NCBI GenBank assembly: GCA_022800815.1
Contig: JAAWRC010000001.1
Location: forward strand, 62,001-126,000
Direction: 5' to 3'
Length of the DNA stretch: 64,000 bases
Source: Lachnospiraceae bacterium
GTDB taxonomy: Bacteria > Bacillota > Clostridia > Lachnospirales > Lachnospiraceae
Shown here: one piece after another, positions 31,547-39,420 of the stretch
How positions within the stretch are numbered: the stretch's first letter is position 1
How the letters are laid out: the number at the start of each line of letters is the position of its first letter
The notes under the pieces: model-generated
Database searches by the model: none
The model's input: the letters and a program-made list of their open reading frames with translations, nothing else
Told to the model about the DNA's origin: nothing
Made by a program: the position numbers and the translations under genes

Positions 31547-32416
31547 ATGAAGGATTATGTGATCATGACGGATTCCTCCTGTGATCTGCCGGAGGATTAT
31601 ATTAAGGAGAAGAATTTGGACGTGCTGAACCTGTTCTACAATCTGGACGGGGTGATCTACGGCGGGGATAAGAAGCTTCCCATCGGGGAATTCTATGATA
31701 AAATGCGAAACGGGAGCATGCCCACCACCATGGCGGTGAACCCGGAGGACGTGGCGGCAGCCATGAAAAAGCACCTGGATGCGGGAGAGGACATTCTGTT
31801 CATCGGCTTTTCGTCAGGCCTCAGCGGAAGCTGTCAGAACGAGATGCTGGCGGCCGGCGAGATGAGGGAGGCCTATCCCGACCGAAAAATTGTGGTGGTG
31901 GACTCCCTCTGCGCCTCCATGGGTCAGGGGCTTTTCGTTCACTATGCGTTAAAGCGGCAGGCGGAAGGCATGAGCCTTGAGGAGAATGCAAAATGGCTGG
32001 AGGACCACAGGCTCAACCTCTGCCATCAGTTTACGGTGGACGACTTGAATCATCTCCACAGGGGCGGCCGGGTTTCCAAGACGGCGGCGGTTTTGGGAAC
32101 GTTAATCAACGTGAAGCCGGTGCTCCACGTGGACAACGAGGGCAAGCTGATTCCCCTGAGGAACGTGCGGGGGCGGAAAAAATCCCTGCAGGCCCTGGTG
32201 GAAAACATGGCCCGGACCATGGGAAGCTTTGAAAATGAAAACAAGGAGATTTTCATTAGCCACGGCGACTGTCTTGAGGACGCAGAGTATGTGGCGAAGC
32301 TGGTGGAAGAGCGGTTCGGCCCCAAGACCTTTTATTTCAGCCACGTGGGGGCGGTGATCGGCGCCCATTCGGGACCCGGCACGGTGGCGCTTTTCTATCT
32401 CGGAGATGAACGGTAA
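31547..32416 (+). CDS. DegV family fatty-acid-binding protein
   Basis: Cytoplasmic lipid-binding protein of 289 residues. MTDSSCDLP at the start and GFSSGLSGSCQN in the middle are the two DegV signatures; HSGPGTVALFYLG near the C-terminus is the third. Relatives (FakB) present fatty acids to the kinase FakA for phospholipid synthesis; FakA is not in this window. ATG 31547 is preferred over the TTG three bases upstream. It is followed at 7 bp by the TPR lipoprotein gene, then hflX, so these three may be cotranscribed. Its leader would include part of the inverted repeat at 31284-31515. Confidence 0.9.
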   Translation: MKDYVIMTDSSCDLPEDYIKEKNLDVLNLFYNLDGVIYGGDKKLPIGEFYDKMRNGSMPTTMAVNPEDVAAAMKKHLDAGEDILFIGFSSGLSGSCQNEMLAAGEMREAYPDRKIVVVDSLCASMGQGLFVHYALKRQAEGMSLEENAKWLEDHRLNLCHQFTVDDLNHLHRGGRVSKTAAVLGTLINVKPVLHVDNEGKLIPLRNVRGRKKSLQALVENMARTMGSFENENKEIFISHGDCLEDAEYVAKLVEERFGPKTFYFSHVGAVIGAHSGPGTVALFYLGDER

Positions 32417-32422
32417 AGAGGG

Positions 32423-33358
32423 ATGAATAGAAGAAGACTGTGGATAATCGGGATGCTTTTCGGCATCTGCCTGTGTCTGGCCTGCGGCTGCGGAAAGAAG
32501 GAGTCGGCGGCCTACGTGGAACGGGGGATGGAGGCGCTTGCCGCCGGGGATGCGGCGGGGGCGAAGGCGGCCCTCTCGGAGGCGGAAAAGCTTGCGCCCG
32601 AGGACCCGGCGGTGCTCAGGGCCATGGGGGTCGTATTTTATGAGGAAGGGAATGACGGGGAAGCCCTGGATTATTTCTCTCGGGCGCTTTTGGCGCTGGG
32701 GGAAGGGCACGGGGCGCTCAGGGAAGACATCCTCCGGTATAAGGCCGATGCGGAGTTTAGGAGCGGCGCCCTCCCGGAGGCGGTATCGGATTACGGACAG
32801 CTGATCTTGCTGGATAATGAGAATGCGGAGTATTATCTGCTCCGGGGCAGGGCCCTGGCGGAGCTCGGCGACGCAGAGGGTGCGGTTGCGGATTTCCGGA
32901 CGGTGTCCTCCCTGGTGGCCGGGGATGCGGCCCACTGCGAGGACATGTATCTGACCCTGAAGGAGCGGGGAGCGGCCGAGGCCGGATTGGAGTTTTTGGA
33001 GACCATCCGGCAGGCGGGGCCCCAGGGAGACGGCGCCCGTTACGGGAGAGCCTGCCTGGAGCTGGCCCGTGTCCGAATGGAGGAGGGACGGTACGAGGAG
33101 GCGCTCTCCCTGATTCAGGGGGCGCTTCCCCAGGCGGAGGAACCGGCCAGACAGGAGCTTCTCTATGCGGAGGGGGCCTGTTACGAGCGGCTTTTGGACT
33201 TTGGGACGGCCCTGGAGCGGTTCCGGGCCTACCGGGACGCTTACGGTGGTGACGAGACTTTGGACCATGAGATCGCATTCCTGGAGACCCGGGTGGATCT
33301 GATGGAAAACAACGACATCGAAGTGCAAACGCCGACGGAGACGGGGGCCTCCGGTTGA
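32423..33358 (+). CDS. TPR-repeat lipoprotein
   Basis: Exported protein of 311 residues. The N-terminus MNRRRLWIIGMLFGICLCLACG is a lipoprotein-type signal with Cys21 as the likely lipidated residue, although Cys at position -3 is not the usual lipobox residue. The mature part consists of tetratricopeptide helices (for example AALSEAEKLAPEDPAVLRAMG, first 20 residues from about 48, and ALAELGDAEGAVADF), ending in an acidic tail. TPRs bind other proteins; no enzyme domain is seen. It overlaps or abuts its neighbours, with degV 7 bp upstream and hflX following. The role is unknown; a scaffold on the outer face of the membrane is the plain reading. Confidence 0.8.
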   Translation: MNRRRLWIIGMLFGICLCLACGCGKKESAAYVERGMEALAAGDAAGAKAALSEAEKLAPEDPAVLRAMGVVFYEEGNDGEALDYFSRALLALGEGHGALREDILRYKADAEFRSGALPEAVSDYGQLILLDNENAEYYLLRGRALAELGDAEGAVADFRTVSSLVAGDAAHCEDMYLTLKERGAAEAGLEFLETIRQAGPQGDGARYGRACLELARVRMEEGRYEEALSLIQGALPQAEEPARQELLYAEGACYERLLDFGTALERFRAYRDAYGGDETLDHEIAFLETRVDLMENNDIEVQTPTETGASG

Positions 33359-33381
33359 GACGGCATGTGGATCGAGGATAT

Positions 33382-34617
33382 ATGATAGAGATCAAGAAAG
33401 ACGAGGAGAGGGTCATCCTGGTGGGAATCAGCGCCGGCGACGGGCGGGATGCGGAGGAGTCCCTGCGGGAGCTTGCGGAGCTTTTAAAGACTGCCGGGGC
33501 CGTTCCCGTGGAGACGCTCATTCAGAGACGGGAGGCGGCCCACCCGGGCACCTATCTGGGGACGGGAAAGCTCTCGGAGCTCTCTCTCCTGATTGAGGAG
33601 ACGGGGGTCACGGGCGTCGTCTGCGACGACGAACTCTCACCGGCCCAGCTTCGGAATCTGGAACGGGCGCTTAAGGTGAAGGTCATGGATCGGACCATGG
33701 TGATCCTGGACATTTTTGCGGCCAGGGCCTCCACCAGCGAGGGAAAGATCCAGGTGGAGCTGGCCCAGCTGCGCTACCGGGCGGCCAGGCTGACCGGCTT
33801 TGGAGGAGCCCTCTCAAGGCTGGGCGGCGGCATCGGTACCAGGGGGCCGGGAGAGAAGAAGCTGGAGGTGGACCGGAGGCGGATCCATGAGCGAATCTCC
33901 GTCCTCAAAGCGGAGCTTTCCCAGGTGGAGCGGCACCGGGAGGTCACCAGGCGGAGACGGGAGAAGAACCACAAACCGGTGGCGGCCATCGTGGGCTACA
34001 CCAATGCGGGGAAGTCCACCCTGTTGAACGCCCTGACCGGGGCGGGGGTTCTTTCTGAGGACAAGCTCTTTGCGACCCTGGACCCGACCACCAGGGAGCT
34101 TCCCCTGTCGGGCGGCGAGTCCATTCTCCTGACGGACACAGTGGGCTTCATCCGGAAGCTTCCCCACCATCTGGTGGAGGCCTTTCGGAGTACGCTGGAG
34201 GAGGCCCGGTATGCGGATCTCATCCTTCACGTGGTGGATGCGTCGAATCCGTCCATGGAGCATCAGATGCACACGGTCTATGAGACCCTGAAAAAGCTGG
34301 AGGCCGTGGGAAAGCCGGTGATCACCCTGTTCAACAAGGCGGACCGGTTTACGGAGCTTCCGCTGCTTCGGGACTTTACGGCGGACGAGACCCTGCTCAT
34401 CTCGGCAAGGGCCGGGCGGGGGCTCCCGGAATTAAAGGCGCTTCTGGCGAGGAAGCTGAGGGAACGGAAGATTCATCTGGAACGGCTGTATCCCTATCCG
34501 GAGGCGGGAAAAATCCAACTGATCCGGACCTATGGACGGCTGATTTCGGAGGATTACAGAGCGGACGGTATTGCCGTGGAGGCTTACGTGCCTCCGGAGC
34601 TTTACGGGCGGCTGTGA
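33382..34617 (+). CDS. hflX: GTPase HflX
   Basis: Ribosome-associated GTPase that splits stalled ribosomes. The 411-residue product has the HflX N-terminal domain (HPGTYLGTGKLSEL, ASTSEGKIQVELAQLRYR), the Gly-rich linker GGIGTRGPGEKKLEVDRR, then the GTPase domain with GYTNAGKST (G1), DTVGFIRKLPH (G3) and NKAD (G4). ATG 33382 with GAGGA is preferred to a TTG at 33355 that overlaps the preceding stop. It follows the TPR lipoprotein gene and precedes thyA by 12 bp; a shared transcript is likely. All GTPase motifs are intact. Confidence 0.95.
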   Translation: MIEIKKDEERVILVGISAGDGRDAEESLRELAELLKTAGAVPVETLIQRREAAHPGTYLGTGKLSELSLLIEETGVTGVVCDDELSPAQLRNLERALKVKVMDRTMVILDIFAARASTSEGKIQVELAQLRYRAARLTGFGGALSRLGGGIGTRGPGEKKLEVDRRRIHERISVLKAELSQVERHREVTRRRREKNHKPVAAIVGYTNAGKSTLLNALTGAGVLSEDKLFATLDPTTRELPLSGGESILLTDTVGFIRKLPHHLVEAFRSTLEEARYADLILHVVDASNPSMEHQMHTVYETLKKLEAVGKPVITLFNKADRFTELPLLRDFTADETLLISARAGRGLPELKALLARKLRERKIHLERLYPYPEAGKIQLIRTYGRLISEDYRADGIAVEAYVPPELYGRL

Positions 34618-34629
34618 GGAGGTGCGGAC

Positions 34630-35460
34630 ATGAGCTATGCGGACAGGGTTTTTATGGATACCTGCAAAGATATTCTGGAGAACGGCGTATGGGATACCGA
34701 CCAGGAGGTACGGCCCAGGTGGGAGGACGGGACTCCTGCCCACACGGTGAAAAAGTTTGGTGTTGTTAATCGGTATGACCTGTCGAAGGAGTTTCCGGTC
34801 ATCACGGTGCGGAGGAGTGCCTTCAAGGGGGCCATCGACGAGATCCTCTGGATCTGGCAGAAGAAATCCAACCGGGTGGCAGAGCTTGGCAGTCATGTGT
34901 GGGATTCCTGGACCGACGAGAACGGCACCATCGGGAAGGCCTATGGCTACCAGCTCGGGGTGAAGCACTCTTATAAGGAAGGGATGTTCGACCAGGTGGA
35001 CCGGGTCCTCTACGATTTAAAGCATAACCCGGCCAGCCGCCGGATCCTGACCAACATTTACAACCATCAGGACCTCCACGAGATGATGCTATACCCCTGC
35101 GCCTACAGCATGACTTTTAATGTATCGGGGAATAAGCTCAATGCGATTTTAAACCAGCGCTCCCAGGACATGCTGACGGCCAATAACTGGAACGTGCTGC
35201 AGTATGCGGTGCTCTTATGTATGTTCGCCCAGGTTTCCGGCCTCATGGCGGGGGAGCTGGTTCACGTGATCGCCGACGCCCATATTTATGACCGGCACGT
35301 GCCCATGGTGGAGGAGCTTTTAAAGCGGGAGCCCTACGAGGCGCCGGAGTTTGTCATGGACCGGTCGGTCACGGACTTTTATCAGTTTACGGTGGACAGT
35401 TTTTCTCTGAAAGGCTACCGGTATCACCCCTTTAAGGAGCGGATTCCGGTGGCGATATGA
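34630..35460 (+). CDS. thyA: Thymidylate synthase
   Basis: Methylates dUMP to dTMP using methylene-tetrahydrofolate. The 276-residue enzyme has the nucleophile Cys157 in YPCAYSMTF, followed by NAILNQRSQDM and the HVIADAHIYDRH block that holds substrate-binding residues. The ATG at 34630 follows GGAGG. Dihydrofolate reductase follows after 18 bp, a common pair because ThyA oxidises the folate that DHFR recycles. The sequence differs in spacing from the E. coli enzyme but every conserved block is present, so it is judged functional. Confidence 0.96.
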   Translation: MSYADRVFMDTCKDILENGVWDTDQEVRPRWEDGTPAHTVKKFGVVNRYDLSKEFPVITVRRSAFKGAIDEILWIWQKKSNRVAELGSHVWDSWTDENGTIGKAYGYQLGVKHSYKEGMFDQVDRVLYDLKHNPASRRILTNIYNHQDLHEMMLYPCAYSMTFNVSGNKLNAILNQRSQDMLTANNWNVLQYAVLLCMFAQVSGLMAGELVHVIADAHIYDRHVPMVEELLKREPYEAPEFVMDRSVTDFYQFTVDSFSLKGYRYHPFKERIPVAI

Positions 35461-35478
35461 TATGATAAGGAGGATGCC

Positions 35479-35970
35479 ATGCAGATGATCGTTGCGGCTG
35501 CAAAAAACTGGGCCATTGGGAAGGACGGGGACCTGCTCTGGCACCTTCCCGAGGACATGAAATTTTTCCGGAAGATGACGACGGGAAACGTGGTGGTCAT
35601 GGGGCGGAAGACCCTGGACAGCTTTCCCGGCGGGAAGCCGCTGAAAAACAGGACGAACCTGGTGCTCACCAGGGACCGGAGCTTTCACCGGGAGGGGACG
35701 CTTGCGGTCCACGACCTGGAGGGGGCCCTGGCTGCTTTAAAAGCGTATGAGCCGGAACAGATTTTTATCGCCGGGGGCGGCGACATTTACCGGCAGTTCC
35801 TTCCCCTCTGCGACACGGTCTATGTGACCAGGGTGGACCGGGATTTTTTGGCGGACACTTATTTTCCGGATCTGGATAAAAACCCGGAATGGGAGCTATC
35901 CTATGAGGGGGAACAAATGGAATGGGAGGGGCTTATCTTTGCCCATACCACATATAAAAGAAGATCATAA
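35479..35970 (+). CDS. folA: Dihydrofolate reductase
   Basis: Reduces dihydrofolate with NADPH to regenerate tetrahydrofolate after the ThyA reaction. The 163-residue chain starts MQMIVAAAKNWAIGKDGDLLWHLPEDMKFF, in which the WHLPED block (21-26) holds the active-site acid. VVMGRKTLDSFP and IFIAGGGDIYRQFL form the NADPH site. The ATG at 35479 follows AAGGAGG. It is in a thyA-folA-rubredoxin unit that ends at a strong terminator. Intact and of normal length. Confidence 0.95.
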   Translation: MQMIVAAAKNWAIGKDGDLLWHLPEDMKFFRKMTTGNVVVMGRKTLDSFPGGKPLKNRTNLVLTRDRSFHREGTLAVHDLEGALAALKAYEPEQIFIAGGGDIYRQFLPLCDTVYVTRVDRDFLADTYFPDLDKNPEWELSYEGEQMEWEGLIFAHTTYKRRS

Positions 35971-35990
35971 AACAGAAAGGATGATGTGAC

Positions 35991-36149
35991 ATGAAAAAGT
36001 ATGTATGTGAGCCCTGCGGCTATGTGTACGACCCCGAGGTGGGCGATCCCGACAACGGGATCCCTGCGGGAACGGCCTTTGAGGATCTTCCCGAGGACTG
36101 GGTCTGCCCCGTCTGCGGCGTGGGAAAAGACTCTTTTGCGGAGGAATAA
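35991..36149 (+). CDS. Rubredoxin
   Basis: Small iron protein, 52 residues: [20 protein letters not shown] opens it, and the second pair [10 protein letters not shown] completes the FeCys4 site (C6, C9, C39, C42). It carries single electrons in anaerobes, for example to rubrerythrin or superoxide reductase. The ATG at 35991 follows GAAAGGATGATG. It lies 20 bp after folA and ends at a terminator. Why it accompanies thymidylate genes is not evident. Full length for the family. Confidence 0.93.
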   Translation: MKKYVCEPCGYVYDPEVGDPDNGIPAGTAFEDLPEDWVCPVCGVGKDSFAEE

Positions 36150-36161
36150 GAGGCACCCGGA

Positions 36162-36212
36162 AAGAGAAGGGAGCGGGCGGCGGCCGTTTGGCCGCCGCTC
36201 CGCTCTCTTTTT
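36162..36212 (+). terminator. Terminator after rubredoxin
   Basis: A GC-rich stem (GGCGGCC with GGCCGCC at its top, around a 4-nt GTTT loop) extends through AGAG...CTCT and is followed by five T. Confidence 0.88.
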
Positions 36213-36310
36213 GATAGCGGGAGGGCTTGTGCCCGACCGCTTTCTGTGCTTATGGACTCGTTGGAATGGTTGGCGCAGCAGGCTTTGGATGGATCAATCC
36301 TCAGAATCCG

Positions 36311-36350
36311 CTCTGCAGATTTGAGTTTTGCGGTTTCCTGCAAGATTCTT
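36311..36350 (-). repeat. Degenerate copy of the palindromic repeat family
   Basis: GAGTTTTGCGGTTTCCTG (36323-36340) matches the reverse complement of the left arm of the copy at 43101 in 14 of 18 positions. It lies downstream of the rubredoxin terminator and upstream of the stop of the threonine-synthase-like gene; nothing else was recognised between 36213 and 36348. Confidence 0.4.
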
Positions 36351-37443
36351 AGTGGTCGGATTTCAGGCCGGCACCGCACATGGTGATCAGGCAGTCAGAG
36401 GTTTTCCCGTACAGGCGGCAGTATTCCAGATAGGCCGCATAATTGGCCGCCGTGGTGTGCTCGCAGTAGATGCCCCTGCGAGCCAGCGAGGCCCTGGCGG
36501 CCAGAATCTGGTCCTCCGGGGCGTGGACGAAACGCACGTCGTGCTTCCTTGCGAGGGCCAGGATCTCCTTCCCCCGCATGGGCCGGCCGATGGCGATCCC
36601 CTCGGCGATGGTGGGGGCGGGGGAGACGGCCGCCGGCTCTTCACCGCCTCTTACCGCCGCCTGCAGGAGGGGGTCACAGCGCTCGCTCTGGAGGGCGATG
36701 ATGCGGGGCATCCGGCTGATGACGCCGCTTTCCAGGAGATGCTCCAGGGCGAAGAGGGCGCCCAGGAACAGGGTGCCGTTGCCGACGGGGATGGCGAGGT
36801 TTGCCGGGATCCGGCCTAACTGCTCAAGGATCTCGTAAATATAGGTTTTTGTGCCCTCGTAGAAAAAAGGATTGTAGACATGATTCGCATAATAGGCTCC
36901 CTCCTGCTCCACTTTGGTGCGGCAGACGTCGGCACAGTGGTCGCGGGTGCCGGGGACGACGGTGCAGACGGCCCCGTGGGCCCGGATCATGTCGATCTTT
37001 TTGGGACTGGTCCCCTCCGGGACGAAGATCTCGCAGGCGATGCCGGCCCTGGCGCAGTAGGCGGCCACGGAATTGCCCGCATTGCCACTGGAATCCTGCA
37101 CCACCCGGTCGATGCCGACGGCCTTGCAGTGGGCGATGAGCACGGCCGCCCCCCGGTCCTTGAAGGACAGGGTTGGCATGCAATAGTCCATTTTGAGGAG
37201 CAGGTCCTCGTCGAGGCGGATGACGGGGGTCATGCCTTCTCCCATCGAGACCTTCCGCCAGTCCTCCCCCTCAAGCGCCATGAAACTCCGGTAGCGGAAC
37301 TGGCTCCATTCCTGCCGGTCGATCCTTTCCGGGTCATAGGCGGGGGGCCGGTGATCCAGCCTCCAGAGGCCGCCGCAGTCGCAGCGGGCTTTTTTCGTTG
37401 TGACTGTCTCCCTGTGTCCGCATTTCGTGCAGATAAAGTCCAT
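36349..37443 (-). CDS. Threonine-synthase-like PLP enzyme with N-terminal zinc ribbon
   Basis: Fold-type II PLP enzyme, 364 residues. A zinc ribbon (C5-TK-C8 ... C20-D-C22) opens it, followed by the PLP lysine in PTLSFKDRGA (about 87-96), the phosphate-binding QDSSGNAGNS and a C-terminal TMCGAGLKSD. These are threonine synthase family features, but family members also include serine/threonine dehydratases, cysteate synthase and diaminopropionate lyases. No hom or thrB gene is nearby. It is the last gene of a reverse-strand group with RidA, a nitrilase, a DauR-type regulator and a D-amino-acid enzyme, so a catabolic lyase is at least as likely as threonine synthesis. The ATG follows GGAGG. Confidence 0.7.
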   Translation of the reverse strand: MDFICTKCGHRETVTTKKARCDCGGLWRLDHRPPAYDPERIDRQEWSQFRYRSFMALEGEDWRKVSMGEGMTPVIRLDEDLLLKMDYCMPTLSFKDRGAAVLIAHCKAVGIDRVVQDSSGNAGNSVAAYCARAGIACEIFVPEGTSPKKIDMIRAHGAVCTVVPGTRDHCADVCRTKVEQEGAYYANHVYNPFFYEGTKTYIYEILEQLGRIPANLAIPVGNGTLFLGALFALEHLLESGVISRMPRIIALQSERCDPLLQAAVRGGEEPAAVSPAPTIAEGIAIGRPMRGKEILALARKHDVRFVHAPEDQILAARASLARRGIYCEHTTAANYAAYLEYCRLYGKTSDCLITMCGAGLKSDH

Positions 37444-37474
37444 GGTAATTCCTCCGTACTCTTGTGTTTGATAC

Positions 37475-37524
37475 TTGCGAAACTCGAAATTGCAGGATTC
37501 TTACATCAGGTTTCGCAATCTCCT
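37475..37524. repeat. Palindromic repeat, copy A
   Basis: TTGCGAAAC (37475-37483) and GTTTCGCAA (37510-37518) are perfect arms, and CTCGAAA after the left arm is shared with copy C. It lies between ridA and the threonine-synthase-like gene, inside what would otherwise be one operon. Confidence 0.6.
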
Positions 37525-37548
37525 GGTTTCATGGTTCTTGAAAAGCGG

Positions 37549-37932
37549 TCAGGGGGCCGGAACTTCTGCAACGGCCTCGATTTCCACCAGTGCGCCTCCG
37601 TGGAGCTCCCGGCTGGGGACGATCACTCGGGCGGGCCTGTGATTTCCGAAAAAACGGGCGTAGGTTTCGTTTACCTCGTCCCAATATGCCACGTCCGGAA
37701 TATAAAGACGGCACATGACGACGCTTTCTTTTGTACAGCCGGCGGCCGTCAGAACCAGCTCCACATTGTGGAGGGCGTCCTCTGTCTGACGGACAATGTC
37801 TCCGGAAACGGGTTCGCCGGTCTCGTGATGCACCGGGAGCTGTCCGGAAATGTAGAGCGTTCCCCCGGATATCATGCCGGGAACGTAATGCCCTCTGTTT
37901 GTAAGCCTGGATTCAATGGTGATTGGTTTCAT
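37549..37932 (-). CDS. RidA/YjgF family enamine/imine deaminase
   Basis: Small trimeric protein (127 residues) that hydrolyses reactive enamines and imines released by PLP dehydratases. LYISGQLPVHHETGEP, AGCTKESVVMCRLYI and the ARVIVPSREL end with the conserved arginine of the deaminase group are visible. Its ATG overlaps the nitrilase stop (ATGA), so the two are translationally coupled; AAGGAGA lies upstream. In this operon it would clear intermediates made by the D-amino-acid enzyme or the threonine-synthase-like PLP enzyme. A 105-bp gap with a palindromic repeat follows. Confidence 0.88.
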   Translation of the reverse strand: MKPITIESRLTNRGHYVPGMISGGTLYISGQLPVHHETGEPVSGDIVRQTEDALHNVELVLTAAGCTKESVVMCRLYIPDVAYWDEVNETYARFFGNHRPARVIVPSRELHGGALVEIEAVAEVPAP

Positions 37933-38762
37933 CGTTCATTCTCCTTTAACGTATATAAGTCTGTGCGCCGGTGCTCAAGCAGCGGAAGCTGTCTGCGCAC
38001 GGAATCAGCCTCGGACAGGTCAAGCTCCACCAGCTGATAGCCTGCCTCCGTGCCCATCTGGGAGATCACGTTTCCCCAGGGGCTGACTGCGATTGAGTGT
38101 CCCCAGGAATGGTAGCTGCCGGACAGATCCAGTGCGGGAGCGGTGCCGACGGTGAAGACCTGATTGAACATGGACTGGGCCCGGAACATGAGCTCCCAGT
38201 GGGCCGGCCCGGTGGTCGGGTTGAAAGCCGCCGGGACGAGAATCAGCCTGGCTCCCCGATCGGCCATGAAACGTCCCATTTCCGGAAAACGGAAATCGTA
38301 GCAGACGCAGAGTCCCAGGACGCCGAATTCCGTGTCGAAGGTGGTGATGGAGTTTCCGGCCGTCAGCGTGTCGGATTCCCGGAAGGACTGGCCTCCCTCC
38401 ACATCGATGTCGAAGAGATGGACTTTCCGGTGCCTGGCGATCTGCCTGCCGTTCCGGTCAAATACACAGGCGGTATTGTAGACTGCCCCGTCCTCGCCCC
38501 TCTCCGGCACGGAGCCTGCAGACAGGTAGATCCCGTAGGTTTTGGCAAGGCTGGAACAGCGGCTCAAAACGGGGCCGTTTTCTCCCTCGGCATAAATCGG
38601 AAAATTTGCCGTGTCGTAGGGACAGCAGAACATCTCCGGCAGGGCTACAAGATCGACCCCTTCCGAGGCGGCCGCCCTGCAGGCGCACGCCGCAGCAGAC
38701 AGATTTTCTTCCTTATCTGCCAATACCGGCATCTGCATCTGTAAAATTTTTATTTTGTTCAT
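37929..38762 (-). CDS. Carbon-nitrogen hydrolase (nitrilase/omega-amidase type)
   Basis: Amidase of the nitrilase superfamily, 277 residues. The catalytic triad is visible: Glu in LPEMFCCPY, Lys in HRKVHLFD and Cys in LCVCYDFRFPE. The closest general pattern is omega-amidase (Nit2), which hydrolyses ketoglutaramate or ketosuccinamate, but deaminated glutathione amidase is similar. The ATG at 38762 overlaps the stop of the upstream regulator gene, and a longer frame to 38927 is not needed. It is followed by an overlapping ridA. The context suggests an amide made during amino-acid breakdown as substrate. Confidence 0.87.
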   Translation of the reverse strand: MNKIKILQMQMPVLADKEENLSAAACACRAAASEGVDLVALPEMFCCPYDTANFPIYAEGENGPVLSRCSSLAKTYGIYLSAGSVPERGEDGAVYNTACVFDRNGRQIARHRKVHLFDIDVEGGQSFRESDTLTAGNSITTFDTEFGVLGLCVCYDFRFPEMGRFMADRGARLILVPAAFNPTTGPAHWELMFRAQSMFNQVFTVGTAPALDLSGSYHSWGHSIAVSPWGNVISQMGTEAGYQLVELDLSEADSVRRQLPLLEHRRTDLYTLKENER

Positions 38763-39403
38763 TTTCGTTTCCCCCTGACTTCGTCCAGATAACTGTAAAT
38801 GGTGACCTTGTTGACTCCCAGCTTTTCTGCCGCCTTCTCGACGCTTCCTTTCATTAAGAAAATTCCCCGGGTCTCCATGAAGCGGATCTTCTCGATGCGT
38901 TCTTCCCTGGACAGGTCTGATGCGCATACGTTTCCGAGGATCCCGTCCATCAGCTTTTCGATCATCACGGCCACGTGGCCGGTCTGTGCGGCCTCCTCCT
39001 CTTCTGGCTTTTTTCCTCTCGTCTCTGGTTCAGGAAGGAAAGCCTGTAAAAAATCGATCTGTTCGGAAATCCTCGTGGTATCCAGATTGACGCAGAGGGC
39101 ACCTTCCAGATGCCCGCCCTCATCCCGGATGAGCAGGGTGGAGGAGCGGATCAATTTGCCGTTTTGGGCGGTGAAATAATAGTTGGCCACATAGTCTTCT
39201 TTTAGATGTTCGGAGAGGAGCACCTGGCGGACCAGATGGTCAAAGCTGTCCCCGGGCCTTCGTCCCGTCACGGAGGGATTGGCCACGTGGACGACGGAAT
39301 GCTCCGGTGTGTCCAGGTCATGGAGCACCACCTCGCAGTCGGTGCCGAAGGTCTGGGCCAGCATGTCGGCCACGGAGACGTAGGGAATCAATATCGGTTT
39401 CAT
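38759..39403 (-). CDS. YheO-like PAS / DauR-type HTH regulator
   Basis: Regulator of 214 residues. The N-terminal half is a YheO-like PAS domain (GTDCEVVLHDLDTPEHSVVH, SSTLLIRDEGGHLEGALC). The C-terminal half is a DauR-type helix-turn-helix (RGIFLMKGSVEKAAEKLGV, NKVTIYSYLDEVRG). DauR represses D-arginine use in Pseudomonas; relatives often sit beside D-amino-acid or amine genes. The ATG follows GGGAGGG, 17 bp after the D-amino-acid enzyme gene, and its stop overlaps the nitrilase ATG. It most likely controls this operon from the promoter at 40561-40589. Confidence 0.85.
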   Translation of the reverse strand: MKPILIPYVSVADMLAQTFGTDCEVVLHDLDTPEHSVVHVANPSVTGRRPGDSFDHLVRQVLLSEHLKEDYVANYYFTAQNGKLIRSSTLLIRDEGGHLEGALCVNLDTTRISEQIDFLQAFLPEPETRGKKPEEEEAAQTGHVAVMIEKLMDGILGNVCASDLSREERIEKIRFMETRGIFLMKGSVEKAAEKLGVNKVTIYSYLDEVRGKRK

Positions 39404-39420
39404 GATCGTCCCTCCCTTTT